Origin: Pseudomonas lopnurensis
Lineage (GTDB): Bacteria; Pseudomonadota; Gammaproteobacteria; Pseudomonadales; Pseudomonadaceae
Direction: 5' to 3'
DNA: 64,000 bases
Assembly: GCF_015070855.1 (NCBI RefSeq)
Contig: NZ_JADDIX010000099.1
Coordinates: 81,047 to 145,046 of the forward strand
Shown: in pieces, positions 61,515 to 64,000 of the stretch
Numbering within the stretch: position 1 is the stretch's first letter
How the letters are laid out: every line of letters begins with the position of its first letter
Position numbers and translations under genes: made by a program
Notes under the pieces: generated by a model
Seen by the model: only the letters and a program-made list of their open reading frames with translations
What the model was told of the DNA's origin: nothing
Databases searched by the model: none

Positions 61515-64000
61515 ATGTCCGTACGAGTATCCCGGCGACAGTTCCTCAAATTCGGTGCCGCCGGGTTGGGCGCATCGAGCATGGCGATGATGGGGTTCGC
61601 CCCGGACCAGGCGCTGGCTTCCGTGCGCCACTTCAAGCTTTCCGGTGCGAAGGTCAGTCGCAATATCTGCACCTACTGTTCCGTCGGTTGTGGAATGCTC
61701 CTGTATGCACGAGGCGACGGTGCGATCAACAGCCACGACCACATCTTCCACGTCGAAGGCGACCCGGATCACCCGGTCAGTCGCGGTTCGCTGTGTCCGC
61801 GTGGAGCCGGCGTGCTGGACTTCATCAGGAGCGACTCGCGGGTACGCTACCCGCAGGTGCGCGAGCCCGGAACGGATGAGTGGAAGCGCATCAGTTGGGA
61901 CGATGCGCTCGAACGCATCGTCCGAATGATGAAGGACGACCGTGACCGCAACTTCGAGACCCACGACGAAGAAGGCCATCTGGTCAATCGCTGGATGACC
62001 ACCGCGATGGTGGCGGCTTCGGCCTGTACCAACGAGACGGCGTACCTGACACAGAAGATCACGCGGGCGCTGGGCATTCTCAAGCTCGACAACCAGGCGC
62101 GCGTCTGACACGGACCGACGGTGGCAGGTCTTGCCCCTTCATTCGGTCGCGGTGCCATGACCAACAGCTGGGTCGACATCCGCAACGCCAATATCGTCCT
62201 GTCCATGGGCGGGAATTCGGCCGAGGCGCACCCGGTGGGCTTTCGCTGGGTCATGCAGGCCAAGGAACGCAGCGATGCGATCCTGATCTCGATCGATCCG
62301 CGCTACAACCGCACCACGGCGGTGGCCGACTATCACGCCTGGATTCGTACCGGCACCGACATCGCCTTCCTCGGCGGGCTGATCAGCTACCTGATCGAGA
62401 GCGATCGCTACAACCGCGAGTACGTCGAGGCGTACACCGATGCCGCGCACCTGGTGCGCGAAGGCTTCGAATTCCATGATGGCCTGTTCACCGGCTACGA
62501 CGAGGCACGCCACCAGTACGACAAGGCCACCTGGAACTTCGATCTCGACGAGCAGGGCTTTGCGCGTCGCGACGAAACGCTGCAGCACCCGCGCTGCGTG
62601 TTCCAGCTGATGCGCAGGCATTACAGCCGCTACAGCGTGGAAATGGTCGAGCGGATCTGCGGTATGCCGCAGGCAAAGGTCCTGCAGCTCTGGGATCTGC
62701 TCGCGCAGAGCGCCGCGCCGGACAAGACCATGACCATTCTCTATGCCCTGGGCTGGACGCAGCATTCGGTCGGTGCGCAGATGATCCGCACCGGCGCCAT
62801 GGTGCAACTGCTGCTGGGCAACATGGGCATGCCCGGCGGCGGCGTGAACGCGCTGCGCGGCCACTCCAACATCCAGGGGCTGACCGACATCGGCCTGCTG
62901 TCGAACCTGCTGACCGGCTACATGACCCTGCCGGCGGCCGGTGCGCAGGACTACCGGGGCTACATCCAGGAAAAGGTGCGCCAGCCGCTGCTGCCCAACC
63001 AGGTCTCGTACTGGAAGTATTACGAGCGCTTCTTCGTCAGCACCATGAAAGCCTTCTACGGCGATGCCGCCACGGTGGAAAACGACTGGTGCTACCACTG
63101 GCTGCCCAAGCTCTCCGAGCCGCTGTACGACGTGCTCTACGCGGTCAACGACATGACCAAGGGGACCATGACCGGCGCCATCTGCCAGGGCTTCAACATC
63201 CTTGCCGCGTTTCCCAACAAGGCCAAGGTGCTGGACGGGCTGTCCAAGCTGAGATACCTGGTGATCATGGACCCGCTGGCGAACGAGACCGGCGAGTTCT
63301 GGAAGAACCACGGCGAGTTCAACGACGTCGACCCGTCGCAGATCCAGACCACCGTGTTCCGCCTGCCGACGTCCTGCTTCGCCGAGGACGACGGTTCGAT
63401 CACCAATAGCTCGCGCTGGCTGCAATGGCACCACCGCGCCGTGCCGCCGCCGGGCGAGGCGAAGACCGACAACGCCATCCTCGCCGGGTTGTTCCAACGC
63501 CTGCAGAAGCTGTACCAGGAGGAGGGCGGCGCCTTCCCCGAGCCGATCCTCAACCTGACCTGGGAGTACAGCGACCCCGCACACCCTGCCGCCGCCGAGC
63601 TGGCGCAGGAATACAACGGACGTGCGCTGGCGGATATCGAGGACCAGGGCCGGATCATCCGGCGCAAGGGCGAACTGCTCAACGATTTCGGCGATCTGCG
63701 TGCCGACGGCAGCACCTCGTGCGGCTGCTGGATCTACTCCGGTGCCTGGACCGAGCAGGGCAACATGATGGATCGGCGGGACAACTCCGACCCGTACGAC
63801 ATCGGCGTGACCCTCGGTTGGGCCTGGGCCTGGCCGCTGAATCGGCGCATCCTCTACAACCGCGCCTCGGCCCGCCCGGACGGCACGCCGTGGGATCCGA
63901 ACCGCGCGCTGATCTGGTGGAGCGGCGAGCGCTGGGTCGGCGCCGACGTGCCGGACTATCCCATCGCCGCGGCGCCCGAGGAGGACATCAAGCCGTTCAT
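61515..64000 (+). CDS. fdnG: Formate dehydrogenase-N alpha subunit, selenoprotein, 3' end outside window
   Basis: The molybdopterin catalytic subunit of membrane-bound formate dehydrogenase, which oxidises formate in the periplasm. Tat signal SRRQFLK (residues 6-12), 4Fe-4S cysteines C52, C55, C59 and C94, then an in-frame TGA at 62106-62108 (codon 198) in the context NQARV-Sec-HGPTVAGLAPSFGRGAMTN, exactly where FdnG has selenocysteine. The frame stays open to the window edge with typical family sequence, so the TGA is read through rather than a break. ATG 61515 has AGGAG seven bases upstream; an inverted repeat GTCGACC/GGTCGAC lies just before it. About 830 of roughly 1010 residues are present. 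Confidence 0.95.
62106..62148 (+). promoter_or_regulatory. Selenocysteine UGA codon and SECIS hairpin
   Basis: Directly after the TGA, an upper stem GG-(bulged U62122)-GGCA (62120-62126) pairs with UGCC-CC (62132-62137) around the loop GGUCU (62127-62131), the conserved SelB-binding loop and bulged U of bacterial SECIS elements. A lower stem GACCGA (62113-62118) pairs with UCGGUC (62143-62148). The geometry matches the E. coli fdhF/fdnG element. Confidence 0.9.

Noticed and set aside
62106-62108. TGA as a nonsense mutation making fdnG a pseudogene
   Set aside because: The downstream SECIS structure and conserved Sec context show that it is a selenocysteine codon.

Overview
The window is a GC-rich chromosomal segment of a Pseudomonas-type gammaproteobacterium. 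The block from about 3.6 to 35 kb keeps the gene order I recall from Pseudomonas aeruginosa (aceA, purB, hflD-mnmA, two isocitrate dehydrogenases, cspD, clpS-clpA, infA, bpt, aat, trxB, ftsK, lolA, rarA, serS, cysG). The proteins closely resemble Pseudomonas orthologues. No rRNA, tRNA, CRISPR array, prophage or intact insertion sequence was seen. Species cannot be fixed from the sequence alone.

Layout. 0.1-3.3 kb: queD, a Na+/H+ antiporter-family permease and an AI-2E/PerM-family permease. 3.6-10.1 kb (minus strand): isocitrate lyase, a small operon (secretin-like protein, PLD-like protein, GNAT acetyltransferase, RoxA-type ribosomal oxygenase) and purB. 10.4-14.7 kb: a three-gene ABC exporter (ATPase, double-FtsX permease, HlyD adaptor). 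14.7-21.3 kb: hflD-mnmA-nudJ, monomeric IDH, then dimeric Icd and CspD. 21.5-27 kb: an N-degron and proteolysis neighbourhood (clpS, clpA, bpt, aat) with infA and trxB. 27.2-34.9 kb: ftsK, lolA, rarA, crcB, serS, cysG.

35-46.7 kb is an alcohol-oxidation island. It holds an AgmR/ErbR-type regulator, a PQQ-associated CxxxCW protein, a soluble histidine kinase/response regulator pair (ExaDE-like), a calcium-type quinoprotein ethanol dehydrogenase (ExaA), its cytochrome c550, a SoxYZ-like carrier and a SoxH-like metallo-hydrolase. An MFS transporter, a 3'-5' exonuclease, a BdlA-like PAS-PAS-MCP protein and a secreted pentapeptide-repeat protein lie between the two halves. A short motif, AGTACCAA or its close variant GGTACCAA, recurs in the two divergent control regions and may tie the halves into one regulon. 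The aldehyde dehydrogenase (exaC) and pqq biosynthesis genes are not in the window.

46.9-58.5 kb: an orphan TRAP-type solute-binding protein, then the multidrug efflux locus oprN-mexF-mexE, mexT and mexS. A Fic-domain gene lies between mexT and mexE, where I recall P. aeruginosa having the two genes side by side. Its upstream region carries four copies of a 13-14 bp direct repeat, and its two ends share an inverted 11-mer. MexT-box-like sites remain in front of mexE and in the mexT/mexS gap. This Fic insertion with its repeat array is the least-described feature of the window.

58.6-64 kb: a stress-type short-chain dehydrogenase, a Ku plus stand-alone LigD-polymerase end-joining pair, and the start of formate dehydrogenase-N alpha subunit. 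That gene reads through an in-frame TGA as selenocysteine, with a convincing bacterial SECIS hairpin directly downstream, and it continues past the window edge.
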